The notes under the pieces are model-generated. The model did not search any database, was not told the origin of the DNA, and saw nothing but the letters and a program-made list of their open reading frames with translations. Made by a program: the position numbers and the translations under genes. This document shows positions 16,771-24,514 of a DNA stretch of 64,000 nucleotides, in pieces; position 1 is the stretch's first letter, and the number at the start of each line of letters is the position of its first letter. This DNA is from Natronorubrum texcoconense (GTDB taxonomy: Archaea > Halobacteriota > Halobacteria > Halobacteriales > Natrialbaceae): contig NZ_FNFE01000006.1 of assembly GCF_900100335.1 (NCBI RefSeq), positions 124,001-188,000 on the forward strand, given 5' to 3'.

Positions 16771-18273
16771 TCACTCGCTGTCGGGCGAGTAGTTCGGCGC
16801 TTCGTCGGTGATGACGACGTCGTGGGCGTGACTCTCGGCCTGGCCGGCCGCGGAGACGCGGACGAACTCGCTGCGCTCTTTGAACTCGGGAATCGTCTCG
16901 GCGCCGACGTAGCCCATTCCGGACTGCATCCCGCCGGCGAGCTGGTGGAGTTCGGACTTGAGCGTGCCCTTGTACGGCGTCGCGGCCTCGACGCCTTCCG
17001 GCACGTACTCGTCGTCCTCGTCCGGCTCTTCCTTGAGGTACCGGTCGCTGTCGCCGGATTTCATCGCGCCGACCGATCCCATGCCGCGATACTGCTTGTA
17101 TTTCTTGCCGTTCATCGTGACGACGCGGCCGGGCGCCTCGTCGGTGCCGGCGAAGTAGGAGCCGAGCATGACGGCGTCCGCACCCGCGGCGACCGCCTTG
17201 ATCGCGTCGCCGGAGTACCGAATCCCGCCGTCGGCGATGACGGGAACGTCGTGTTCGTTCGCGACGTCTGCAACCTGTGCGACCGCGGTGATCTGGGGCA
17301 TGCCAGCGCCGGAGACGACGCGAGTCGTACAGATCGAACCCGGACCGATCCCGACTTTGATCCCGTCCGCGAAGTCGACCAGATCCGCGGCCGCCTCGCG
17401 CGTCCCGACGTTACCGACGACGACGTCGGCCTCGACGGACTCCTTGATCTCTCGAGCGCCGTCGATGACGTTCAGGTTGTGCGCGTGGGCGGTGTCGATG
17501 AACAGCACGTCGGCGCCGGCCTCGTCGGCGGCTTCGGCGCGTTCCTGCTCGAAGGGGCTGACGGCGACGCCACAGCGGAGGCGTCCGTCCTCGTCGCGGA
17601 CGGCCTGCTGGTACTCGCGACGCTGGAGGATGCCCTGCATCGTCACGAGCCCGACGAGGAGATTCTCGTCGTCGACGACCGGCACGCGCTCGATCTTGTG
17701 CTCGTACATCAGGTCGAACGCGTCGCGCGGATCGATATCTTCGGAGGCCGTCACGACCTCGTCGGTCATCGCTTCGGTGACCGGATCGTCCTCGTTGACC
17801 TCGAGGTGGGGCCGGATGTCGGTACTCGAGATGATGCCCAGCACCTCGCCGCGGGTGTTGACGACCGGTGCGCCGCCGACGCCCTGGCGGGCCATGCGCT
17901 CGTCGACCTCGCGGACGCTCATCTCGGGATCGGCGGTGACGACCGAGTCAAGCGGGATGATGAGTTCGTCGGCGCTTTTGACCCGTTCGATCTCCTCGAC
18001 CATCGCATCGATGTTCATGTTCCGATGGAGGACGCCCAGGCCGCCGTGGCGGGCCATCGCGATAGCCATCCCGCTCTCGGTGACGGTGTCCATCGCGGCC
18101 GAAAGGATCGGTACCGACACCTCGACGGATTTCGAGACGTGCGTGGTGAGGTCCGCGTCGTCGGGTTCGACACGACTCTCTTTCGGACGCAAGAGGACGT
18201 CGTCGAACGTTAGCGCTTCCGGTACCTGTAATTTCGAAGAATAAGGCTCCTGCTCAGGGATATCGTTCGCCAT
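16771..18273 (-). CDS. guaB: IMP dehydrogenase
   Basis: 500 residues, the usual length of IMPDH with its CBS module. The N-terminus (EALTFDDVLLRP) is diagnostic. Residues about 100-220 hold two CBS motifs that bind adenine or guanine nucleotides, and the catalytic loop GPGSICTTRVVSGAGMPQ carries the nucleophilic Cys. The flap region with GMGSVGAM is further down. It oxidises IMP to XMP with NAD+, the committed step of GTP synthesis. I place the start at 18273 (MANDIPEQEPYSS), directly before the conserved N-terminal strand; the frame continues upstream without similarity. Confidence 0.96.
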   Translation of the reverse strand: MANDIPEQEPYSSKLQVPEALTFDDVLLRPKESRVEPDDADLTTHVSKSVEVSVPILSAAMDTVTESGMAIAMARHGGLGVLHRNMNIDAMVEEIERVKSADELIIPLDSVVTADPEMSVREVDERMARQGVGGAPVVNTRGEVLGIISSTDIRPHLEVNEDDPVTEAMTDEVVTASEDIDPRDAFDLMYEHKIERVPVVDDENLLVGLVTMQGILQRREYQQAVRDEDGRLRCGVAVSPFEQERAEAADEAGADVLFIDTAHAHNLNVIDGAREIKESVEADVVVGNVGTREAAADLVDFADGIKVGIGPGSICTTRVVSGAGMPQITAVAQVADVANEHDVPVIADGGIRYSGDAIKAVAAGADAVMLGSYFAGTDEAPGRVVTMNGKKYKQYRGMGSVGAMKSGDSDRYLKEEPDEDDEYVPEGVEAATPYKGTLKSELHQLAGGMQSGMGYVGAETIPEFKERSEFVRVSAAGQAESHAHDVVITDEAPNYSPDSE

Positions 18274-18651
18274 GTAAACCGTCCGAACCCGCGAGCAAAA
18301 AGCGTTGCGAGATACGAACTGGGTGCGAACGGTTGGCGGGGGTTTCGATGAGAGCGCAGCGTTCGGTGGAATGGGTGACCGTCGACGACCTCGACACGCT
18401 TTTCGAACCCAGTTCGCGCGAGTCCGCACACTCAAAGCGGCCGTCCGACCACGACCGTGTCGAGGGCCCGTGACCCGATCGTGGCTCTTCTCGAGTGGAC
18501 GTTCGTCGACCAAATCCCGTTCTCAGCTACGGTTGTCAAGCGCAGGTGTGTACATTCCCGACCGCATCTGGCAGCCAGTGGTGCGAATGCGGCAAGTTAT
18601 GCGACCGCGTCCCACACAACGCTTATTGAGAATCCGGTTGTCGATACGGGT

Positions 18652-18855
18652 ATGTACGCTGTGAATTTCAGTGCTGCCCGAACCGTTGGCCGGACGAGCG
18701 TCGACAGTGACGCCGCCAATCTCGAGTTCGGGAAATTCACAAAAAAATTCACAGCGCGAGGCCGCAACTGGACGACCTGGTGTGCGCTTCACCAGTCGCG
18801 ACGGGACCGTCCACCCTATTGCCCACCGGCCTCGGGTCATGGCCATCGAGCCTGA
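18652..18855 (+). CDS. Candidate small leader ORF upstream of the DUF5794 gene
   Basis: A 67-codon frame starting MYAVNFSAARTVG and stopping 3 nt before the ATG of the DUF5794 gene. A TATA-like element (CTTATTGAG, 18621-18629) sits about 27 nt upstream of the ATG, the spacing for leaderless transcription. The codon use is less biased than in neighbours and the C-terminal part is basic and proline-rich, so it may not be a stable protein. It contains two Trp codons in the middle, and a tRNA-Trp gene follows the next gene; whether that matters is open. The rest of the 18274-18651 spacer shows no gene. Confidence 0.35.
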   Translation: MYAVNFSAARTVGRTSVDSDAANLEFGKFTKKFTARGRNWTTWCALHQSRRDRPPYCPPASGHGHRA

Positions 18856-18858
18856 CTC

Positions 18859-19761
18859 ATGAGTACGTCACGACACCCGGTCGCACTCCGTCTCGAGCGA
18901 ATAGTCGGTGGTGATACCCGTCTGTTAGCGCTGGTGATGATGCTGCCGCTGATCGACGGCGTCTTCCCAGCGCTGATTCTCGCGGGCGCGTTGGACGACC
19001 CGCTCGGTGCCGTCCAGGTCGGCCTGCTGATCTTCGGTGGCAGCGCCACGGTCGCGGTGATCCTCGCGGAGATGTCCGGGACGCCCCGGGAACAGGCCAC
19101 GATAGTCATGCTGGTCGGGATTCCGCTGATACTGCTTGCGGGAGTGCAAGCCGCGCTCGCGCCGGCGATCGGCAGCGTCCTCGATATCGTTATCTTCGAA
19201 CGGTTTGCGGCGCTGGTGATCGTCGCCATTGCGGCCAAGACCGCCAGCGCGACGATCGGCGACTACCTCCCGAACCCCGTCGTCATCATCGGTCTCGGAC
19301 TCGTCGCGAGCATCGATCCCGCGGGTGCCGAGTTCGTCGTCATGGACAACCCCTCGTTGGTCGCAAACGCCGTACTCGCCGCCGGGGTCGGGGTCGCCTT
19401 CGCGCTCGCCATCGCCCTCGGCGGGCCGTACCTCCGGGGCTGCATGGACATCGATCGCTTCCGCTTCGGCAGCGCGGTGGCCCTCGGGCTGCTCCCGCTG
19501 TCGATGCTCGGGATGGCCTTCGGACAGGCTCCCCTCGCGGCGCTGCTCGTCGCCGGCGTGTTCGCGATCGATCTGCCCCTCGAGCGCGACTCGAGTGACA
19601 GCGCAACCGGCGACGATTCGCCCACGGACAGCCTGGGCGCGCTGACCGACGGCGGCGGGTCGGACGCCGACGACGCGGACTCGAGCGACGACGACTCCGA
19701 CTCGGGACCGTATCCGGCCGACGACTCGACCGACACGCAGGGTCGGGCCCCGTGGCTGTAG
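18859..19761 (+). CDS. DUF5794 family membrane protein
   Basis: 300 residues, MSTSRHPVALRLERIVGG at the start, which is the usual beginning of this haloarchaeal family. About seven hydrophobic segments lie between residues 22 and 235; the C-terminal 60 residues are a very acidic, Ser/Asp-rich tail. No transport or catalytic motif is known for the family. It lies just upstream of tRNA-Trp. The strong promoter upstream of the 67-codon frame may serve this gene too. Confidence 0.85.
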   Translation: MSTSRHPVALRLERIVGGDTRLLALVMMLPLIDGVFPALILAGALDDPLGAVQVGLLIFGGSATVAVILAEMSGTPREQATIVMLVGIPLILLAGVQAALAPAIGSVLDIVIFERFAALVIVAIAAKTASATIGDYLPNPVVIIGLGLVASIDPAGAEFVVMDNPSLVANAVLAAGVGVAFALAIALGGPYLRGCMDIDRFRFGSAVALGLLPLSMLGMAFGQAPLAALLVAGVFAIDLPLERDSSDSATGDDSPTDSLGALTDGGGSDADDADSSDDDSDSGPYPADDSTDTQGRAPWL

Positions 19762-19814
19762 GGCGGATTCCGAATCGAAACCACTTTAGGCAGGATCGCC
19801 CAACTGAAAGTCGA

Positions 19815-19990
19815 GGGGTCGTGGCCAAGCCAGGGATGGCGACTGACTCCAGAGGCTACGGCGCCCGGGACGACACTCCAGACTGATATACTGATCGGAC
19901 ACCTGATCAGTGTCCGTGTGATGACCCTCTGGAGTTCCGAGGCGCACCGGAGATATCAGTCGATCGGGGGTTCAAATCCCTCCGACCCCA
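19815..19990 (+). tRNA. tRNA-Trp (CCA) with intron
   Basis: The acceptor strands GGGGTCG (19815-19821) and CGACCCC (19983-19989) pair perfectly, followed by discriminator A at 19990; CCA is not encoded. The D stem is GCCA/TGGC, the anticodon CCA is at 19849-19851, and the T arm is GGGGGTTCAAATCCCTC. The mature molecule forms if about 102 nt (19853-19954) are removed between positions 37 and 38, the conserved intron site of haloarchaeal tRNA-Trp. The intron is needed for methylation of the precursor. The last 15 bases of the gene are part of the provirus attachment core, so integration recreated an intact tRNA. Confidence 0.95.
19853..19954 (+). ncRNA. tRNA-Trp intron acting as box C/D 2'-O-methylation guide
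   Basis: In haloarchaea this intron is known to guide 2'-O-methylation of the pre-tRNA itself. Here a C box GTGATGA (about 19917-19923) is followed by CCCTCTGGAGT, which is complementary to the exon 1/intron junction ACTCCAGAG spanning the anticodon. A D-like box CCGA follows, and further CTGA boxes lie upstream (about 19882-19885, 19893-19896 and 19904-19907). That complementarity matches the published guide for C34. Exact intron ends are inferred from the tRNA fold. Confidence 0.8.
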
Positions 19991-19992
19991 TT
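19976..19992 (+). repeat. attL core (tRNA-Trp 3' end)
   Basis: ATCCCTCCGACCCCATT: the 3' part of the T arm and acceptor stem plus two bases. The same 17 bases occur at 37827-37843 and 37932-37948. The tRNA side is the left, so this copy belongs to the functional tRNA gene. Confidence 0.9.
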
Positions 19993-19999
19993 CGAATTA

Positions 20000-20019
20000 A
20001 AAAGCCCTGGACGGCTTTT
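20000..20019 (+). terminator. Hairpin with T-run after tRNA-Trp, inside the provirus
   Basis: AAAAGCC (20000-20006) pairs with GGCTTTT (20013-20019) around a 6-nt loop; the 3' arm ends in four T. It lies 10 nt after the tRNA and probably ends tRNA transcription, a function now supplied by viral DNA. It could alternatively shield the provirus from tRNA read-through. Confidence 0.5.
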
Positions 20020-20058
20020 ATCGCGAACTCGATACATTCTGAGTAGCGGGTGGTCTGC

Positions 20059-20289
20059 GTGACGATCGCCCCGTGGCCGTCGGTCGACAACTCGACGTGC
20101 AAACACTGCGGAGCGTACGTTTCGGATCAGTTCTGCCGCGTCTACGGCGATAACAGCGACCGCGCCCATCGCTGTGGAGAGTGCGATTCGTACCGCCGAC
20201 TGACTCGGGGTTCCGCAGCTGGTGTCGACGTCGGGATTCCCGATCCGGAGACGGCCGTCGGTCACCACGGAGGTGAGGCCGATGTCTGA
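20059..20289 (+). CDS. Small zinc-finger protein (DUF7563-like)
   Basis: About 76 residues from the GTG at 20059 (an upstream GTG at 20050 is also possible). Two CxxC knuckles are seen: CKHCGAYVSDQFCRVYGD and CGECD, the spacing of DUF7563-type haloarchaeal zinc-finger proteins common in proviruses and plasmids. It is the first gene inside attL and overlaps the next ORF (GATGTCTGA), so it heads the left-arm operon. It may bind DNA or modulate transcription; no direct evidence. Confidence 0.65.
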   Translation: MTIAPWPSVDNSTCKHCGAYVSDQFCRVYGDNSDRAHRCGECDSYRRLTRGSAAGVDVGIPDPETAVGHHGGEADV

Positions 20290-20740
20290 GTTCGTCCGAG
20301 CGAGTCAGCTGTACCTCGTCGAGAGTCGGACGCCCATAGCCCATCCAGCCCATCAGGCGACCGACGCTGATGTTCGTCGCGCTTTCGAAGAACGAGATAT
20401 CCGGGCTGATGGTGGACACGCCTCGAGCGGTACTGATCAGTCCGATACGCCACCAAATCCTTGGTTGGTAGAATCGGTAACGGGTTCGAATACGTCCGAC
20501 CCGCATTGGCAACCTTGTGGCCTGCCTATAGGAAGCAGCTTCTCGTCCGAAGCGCGTTTCCCTGCGAATACGGAACTGCACGACCTACACGCAATCACCA
20601 ATTTTTCCGCATCGTCCCCGGCTTTCACTCTGCTCCGTAGTTCTCGAATGGGCATAAACAGCCCGTCAGAATCCCGAGACTGTCCGATTATTCGGTCAGT
20701 ACACACGGGTACTGAACGCAAGGAGGGTGATTCACGGTGA
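20282..20740 (+). CDS. Hypothetical provirus protein
   Basis: 152 residues from the ATG at 20282 (MSEFVRASQLYLVES), overlapping the stop of the zinc-finger gene; its own stop overlaps the GTG of the next gene (20737). These two couplings support it. The first 60 residues (TDADVRRAFEERDIRADGG) look protein-like, while the remainder is low in codon bias and lies opposite a convincing minus-strand zinc ribbon (20437-20655). A frameshift or a shorter product is possible. Function unknown. Confidence 0.45.
   Translation: MSEFVRASQLYLVESRTPIAHPAHQATDADVRRAFEERDIRADGGHASSGTDQSDTPPNPWLVESVTGSNTSDPHWQPCGLPIGSSFSSEARFPANTELHDLHAITNFSASSPAFTLLRSSRMGINSPSESRDCPIIRSVHTGTERKEGDSR
20437..20655 (-). CDS. 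Small zinc-ribbon protein, antisense to the left-arm operon
   Basis: 72 residues from the ATG at 20655 (MPIRELRSRVKAGDD). It contains CRSCSSVF (about 28-35) and, 21 residues later, CQCGSDVFEPV: the CxxC...CxC ribbon of many small haloarchaeal proteins. An AT-rich patch (GAATAATC on the minus strand, about 20694) may be its promoter. It overlaps the C-terminal half of the plus-strand ORF; probably only one is translated at a time, or one is decayed. Function unknown. Confidence 0.5.
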   Translation of the reverse strand: MPIRELRSRVKAGDDAEKLVIACRSCSSVFAGKRASDEKLLPIGRPQGCQCGSDVFEPVTDSTNQGFGGVSD

Positions 20741-21018
20741 GCGCCACCGCCGATCGCGACCTTGAGGCGGAGTTGGCGAGCGCGGCCGCCGGCCATGCCG
20801 GTATTCCCATCGATGCGATCTGTTCGGGCTGTGGGCGGACGCACGTCAAACGCGCGCGTCCCGAGGAGATGGATCAGCACCCACAGGTTGATCCAACTTC
20901 GCTCGAGGCGACGGACCTCACGTCGTTCAAGCACGTCTGTCACCCTTGCGGGAGCGCGACGTGGTGGAATCCGGTCGCAGTACTGACCGACCTGCTCGAG
21001 TCCGAGCGAGGTGAATAG
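20737..21018 (+). CDS. Small zinc-finger protein upstream of Rep
   Basis: 93 residues from GTG at 20737, preceded by a strong Shine-Dalgarno AGGAGGGTGA (20721-20730), which decides the start. The protein has CSGCGRTHVKRA (about 29-40) and HVCHPCGSATWW (about 66-77), making one four-Cys zinc site. It ends two bases before the Rep-like GTG. It is probably co-translated with Rep and may be a replication accessory or regulator, but this rests on position only. Confidence 0.7.
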   Translation: MSATADRDLEAELASAAAGHAGIPIDAICSGCGRTHVKRARPEEMDQHPQVDPTSLEATDLTSFKHVCHPCGSATWWNPVAVLTDLLESERGE

Positions 21019-21020
21019 TC

Positions 21021-22640
21021 GTGTCGCAAGTCGAGACGACGCCGCACGAGATCGAGGGCCGCTGGAAGTGGCCCGACTGGGGCCGCGGTCCGTACGACGC
21101 GCTGTCGTCGGTGATGCTCGGTCCGCCCTTCGAGGGCTATCTCGAGTTGAACGTCGAGATCGACGGCGAGCCCTGGCTCCTCGAGGTGAACTACAGTAAG
21201 TCGGGGTTTGCACCGCGACTGTCCGACGGGATCAACGCCGAACGCCTGTACGAATGGGATATCAAGGGCCGCGGTCGCGGCGAACGGAAGGCGTCGTTCA
21301 ATATCTCACCGCGGTTTCCGAATATGCGCCACTGGGAGAGCGGCGACCCAATACAGCTCCCGTGGGAGAATCAGGTCGGCGAAGTCGACGGTGTCGACGT
21401 CGAGTACCACCTCAGCAACATCGAATCTGAGCGCGGTCTCGAGTTGCTGCCGGAGTTCTTCGCGGAGATCTTCGAACACGCGAACGAGCGAGTTCATCCC
21501 GAGTATTTCCGAAACGAACCGCACCAGGCGAGTCGGATGTGGGCGTACGAGCGGTACGTTCGGATTCGACGAGAGTGGGCTGAAAAGCTCTCGTCGGCCG
21601 GTGTACTCCAGAAGGTTGCGCTCTATCTGTCCGACCTCAAGGGCGTGAAAGCGGAACTCCACATCGACAACGAGGAGGTAATCAACCACCAGAATCGGCT
21701 GTTTTTGAACCCCGCGTCGGCTGCAAAGCTGTTGCCGGGACACACCTACGGCCGAAAGCTCGAGATCTACCAGCTGAAAGACCCGGATGCGGTCTCGAAA
21801 GATCACCCGTCCTACCACCCGAAGGTGGAAGTGCTGGTGAACAAGTCGAGGAACGATGGCGAGGCATGGGCATGGGCCGATCGCCACGAGGTGACCGAGC
21901 AAATAGAGGAGACGCTGTTGAACGCGCTCCACTGGGAAGACATCCCGCTCAGTCCCGATGGAAACGGTGTCTACATCCCTGACGACCATTTCGACGCCGT
22001 GGCCCGTGATCAGCCGGTGGAACTCTACGAAGACCCCACGCCGCGCCTCGAGGCGAAGACGGATCACCTGTTGATGACGACGCTGCGGGACATGGGCGAG
22101 ACCGCGTGCAACGTCACCGAGCGGGTCGCGACTGACGGCGGATCGACGGTCGACGACCTCGCCGACGAGCTGGGGAAGCACCCCGCGACGATCTACCGAG
22201 CGATCCAGGATCTCGGCGACGTCCTCGAGCTCAACCAGGGCGACGTGTCGTTTCGCGCCCGGAAGTATCGCGAGGAGTTGCGTGCGCTCGTCGAGTCCGC
22301 TGAGTACGCGATCGAGAGCTACGCCGACCGGATGCAGCACCTGATGGGACTGGCCGACCACGTTGCGGAGTCCTCGCCGTTCCAGAAGTGGCTCGCAGAG
22401 AACGGTGCCGACCTCGAGTTCGACGACAACGGCGACCCGCGGCGGATGCGAATCGATACGATTCTCTCGCGGCTGAAGTTCGATAGCTTCGAGACCGTCG
22501 AGGCGATCGCCGCGGAAGCCCTCGAGAAGTGGTCGAAGTCGGGTAACGATCCCACGGTTCTCCGTGGTGCCGAGTTGACCTGGAAGACTCCCGGCGGCGG
22601 GAGCGAAACCGGATTCGTCGGCGCTGTCGCCGATCGGTGA
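21021..22640 (+). CDS. Presumed replication protein of the provirus (DUF7845-like, with winged helix)
   Basis: 539 residues from GTG 21021. The N-terminal half starts PDWGRGPYDALSSVMLGPPF, a segment typical of a large family of haloarchaeal plasmid/provirus proteins (DUF7845-like) often annotated as replication-related. Residues about 375-410 contain a helix-turn-helix (TVDDLADELGKHPATIYRAI), followed by a helical C-terminus. No rolling-circle HUH motif or helicase P-loop is visible. The gene is GC-rich like the host, in contrast to the cargo genes after it. It follows the small zinc-finger gene by two bases. The replicative role is inferred from family context. Confidence 0.65.
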   Translation: MSQVETTPHEIEGRWKWPDWGRGPYDALSSVMLGPPFEGYLELNVEIDGEPWLLEVNYSKSGFAPRLSDGINAERLYEWDIKGRGRGERKASFNISPRFPNMRHWESGDPIQLPWENQVGEVDGVDVEYHLSNIESERGLELLPEFFAEIFEHANERVHPEYFRNEPHQASRMWAYERYVRIRREWAEKLSSAGVLQKVALYLSDLKGVKAELHIDNEEVINHQNRLFLNPASAAKLLPGHTYGRKLEIYQLKDPDAVSKDHPSYHPKVEVLVNKSRNDGEAWAWADRHEVTEQIEETLLNALHWEDIPLSPDGNGVYIPDDHFDAVARDQPVELYEDPTPRLEAKTDHLLMTTLRDMGETACNVTERVATDGGSTVDDLADELGKHPATIYRAIQDLGDVLELNQGDVSFRARKYREELRALVESAEYAIESYADRMQHLMGLADHVAESSPFQKWLAENGADLEFDDNGDPRRMRIDTILSRLKFDSFETVEAIAAEALEKWSKSGNDPTVLRGAELTWKTPGGGSETGFVGAVADR

Positions 22641-22767
22641 ACCGGCACGAGTAGTGGCAACGCTACCCCTTTCCTTCGTTTAGACAACCAGACCTTCATT
22701 AGCGGCTGTTTTTCACAACTTCAGTTGTGTTCGGACCCTCGAGGGTGGGGTCGGCACGGCGATCGCA

Positions 22768-22833
22768 CCGCAGGGCCTGCGGGGTCGTTTCGCGCTTCGC
22801 GCGAAAACCCCCTTGGCGGGTGTCCCCAAGGGG
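22768..22833. other. Cluster of three GC-rich hairpins after Rep: candidate replication origin or terminator
   Basis: Three perfect inverted repeats follow each other: CCGCAGG/CCTGCGG (22768-22782), TTTCGCGC/GCGCGAAA (22788-22806, 3-nt loop) and CCCCTTGG/CCAAGGGG (22809-22833). An A6 tract follows at about 22842. Around it, 22641-23033 has no gene; it then turns AT-rich and carries the promoter of the 23034 gene (TTTACTAA, about 23003-23010). Position next to Rep suggests an origin; transcription termination of the left arm is the alternative. Confidence 0.45.
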
Positions 22834-23033
22834 ACTGAGCCAAAAAATTACAGCGCCCCGCCCCGCCTCCGCACGCAAATCTCCAGTTGAAGCACATGAA
22901 ACGGTGGTCTGATTGGACAGTAGTTTGAGAAATCTATCGAATGTTCTTGCGTTTAGTATAGGTGAAAGAATGTGTGGGACAGGAGTAATGAGTAACAGTA
23001 GTCTTTACTAACATCCACCCTTATTTTGGTTAA

Positions 23034-24332
23034 ATGCGAGACGAAGTTCGAGTACTTACGGTTGGTACTGATGTCGATCTTGGTACGAAATCTGTTGCTT
23101 GGACTGACGATTATAATGTGAAGGATTTCGACTGGGTATTCTTAGACTTTCACTCTCTAGATAAATCAGTAGGTGATTCGACTATTTCAGATTCAATAGA
23201 AGGGATGATGAATATCCCAGATGAAGATGATATTTTCAAATCAATAGCTAATGGTAATAATTTCATCGTATTCCTTCCAGAGAGGAGAACTATACCGAAA
23301 ACAGATCGAACTTCTATATCGCTTTACAATCTCACACCCGTTGGTCTGAACTTAGTTGAGGAGTCTGGTAGCTCTATTGATTATGATACAATAAATCCAA
23401 ATTGGACTTGGTATTTCGATAGCAATTTCGATTGGAATATTAGAATTGATAGAAAAGAACCGGCTGTGTTTGAACTATTCGGAAGAAGATTTGTTTATGA
23501 ATTCACAACCATTGTGCAAAACAACTCCAGCGAACTCTTGGCAACTGATATTCTCTTTCATGAGATAACTGAACCTGAAGTATCTACACATCAGCCAGAG
23601 ATGAACCAATTACCGGGTAAGCTATCTTTCATTCCTGTTATAAAAAACTGGAGCCCAAATGAATTAATTAGGGAAATACTAGATAGTTTCACCGATATGG
23701 ATACAAGAATAAAAACTGACCAATCACCTGAGTGGGTTAATGATTGGAGGTTACCAGAAGAAGATGGCCTTGTGCGTGAATTAGAGGACCTTAGAATAAA
23801 GAAAAAGGAAATCGAGTCTAAAATCAAAGAAAAAGAAGGAGAACTAGATGAATATGAGGAGTACAAGGCATTGTTGTGGGGTAATGAAGGAGAATTAGAA
23901 ATATTGGTCCCAACTGTGTTTCGTGAAATGGATTTCGAAGTTGAAGGGGAGGTTCCACATGGAAGAGATGGAATGATTCGGTTGGACGATCTGAATATTG
24001 TTCTAGAGATTACAGGCACTAAAAACTCTATAAGCGATAAAAAGTGCCGTCAATTATCTACATGGGTTGATGAAGCAGAGATCGATGAGTTGGATAGAGA
24101 CCATACAGGAATCTTAGTAGCCAATCCTGATAGAGAAACAAACCCTCCAAATAGAACGGAAAATGATTATTTACCACCACATCTCCAGAATTTTCTCTCT
24201 AAAAGAGGTTACAAAGTTCTATTAACACACAATCTGTTTGAACTGTATTCCGAATTCAGGAAAGGGGATCTGTCCAATGAAGATATTGAAGAAATGTTAA
24301 GAAGCGACTCCCTCTTTGTATATGGATCGTAG
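23034..24332 (+). CDS. AT-rich cargo protein with coiled coil and putative PD-(D/E)XK nuclease domain
   Basis: 432 residues, far more AT-rich than the surrounding genome and using codons rare here, so it was acquired from elsewhere. Residues 1 to about 220 are an alpha/beta region (VRVLTVGTDVD, VFLDFHSLD, FIVFLPERR) I do not recognise. Residues about 245-278 are a charged coiled coil. Residues about 284-415 look like a PD-(D/E)XK nuclease: Glu287 in GELE, FREMDFEVEGE, an Asp in RDGMIRLDD (312 or 318/319), EITGTK (Glu325, Lys330), and Gln340 in the next helix. Single-gene nuclease cargo in viruses often serves in defence against competitors. Function is inference. Confidence 0.7.
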   Translation: MRDEVRVLTVGTDVDLGTKSVAWTDDYNVKDFDWVFLDFHSLDKSVGDSTISDSIEGMMNIPDEDDIFKSIANGNNFIVFLPERRTIPKTDRTSISLYNLTPVGLNLVEESGSSIDYDTINPNWTWYFDSNFDWNIRIDRKEPAVFELFGRRFVYEFTTIVQNNSSELLATDILFHEITEPEVSTHQPEMNQLPGKLSFIPVIKNWSPNELIREILDSFTDMDTRIKTDQSPEWVNDWRLPEEDGLVRELEDLRIKKKEIESKIKEKEGELDEYEEYKALLWGNEGELEILVPTVFREMDFEVEGEVPHGRDGMIRLDDLNIVLEITGTKNSISDKKCRQLSTWVDEAEIDELDRDHTGILVANPDRETNPPNRTENDYLPPHLQNFLSKRGYKVLLTHNLFELYSEFRKGDLSNEDIEEMLRSDSLFVYGS

Positions 24333-24386
24333 TAATCTATATTCACAACATCTCCCCCCCGGATTGGATGTTGACAGATCCGATCC

Positions 24387-24425
24387 GGTTTCCCAAAGTT
24401 GCACACGAGATCAAATACTCGTGTG
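24387..24425. repeat. Repeat element copy 1: GGTTTCCC box leading into an inverted repeat
   Basis: The 24 nt at 24387-24410 match 26378-26401 at 20 positions (GGTTTCCC, then ACACGAGA at the end). The inverted repeat CACACGAG (24402-24409) / CTCGTGTG (24418-24425) has an 8-nt AT-rich loop. It lies 55 nt after the stop of the AT-rich nuclease-like gene and before the GC-rich 24515 gene. Confidence 0.6.
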
Positions 24426-24454
24426 TACGATGACGCAGCTTCGAATGTGAACTG

Positions 24455-24471
24455 TATCGGAATTCCGGAAA
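24455..24471. repeat. 17-bp palindrome-containing repeat, copy 1
   Basis: TATCGGAATTCCGGAAA, identical to 36367-36383 in the same provirus; the core CGGAATTCCG is a perfect 10-bp palindrome. It lies 44 nt before the ATG at 24515. A shared operator or binding site is plausible. Confidence 0.6.
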
Positions 24472-24514
24472 CTACTCTCCTTTGCTTATCCGTTGTGCGC
24501 TCACTTTGGGCTTC

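Noticed and set aside
16522..18213. 563-codon open frame on the plus strand
   Set aside because: Antisense to IMP dehydrogenase, whose motifs are clear on the minus strand.
21021..22640. Rolling-circle (HUH) Rep or helicase motifs in the presumed replication protein
   Set aside because: Neither an HUH motif nor a Walker A box could be found; the replication role rests on family context only.
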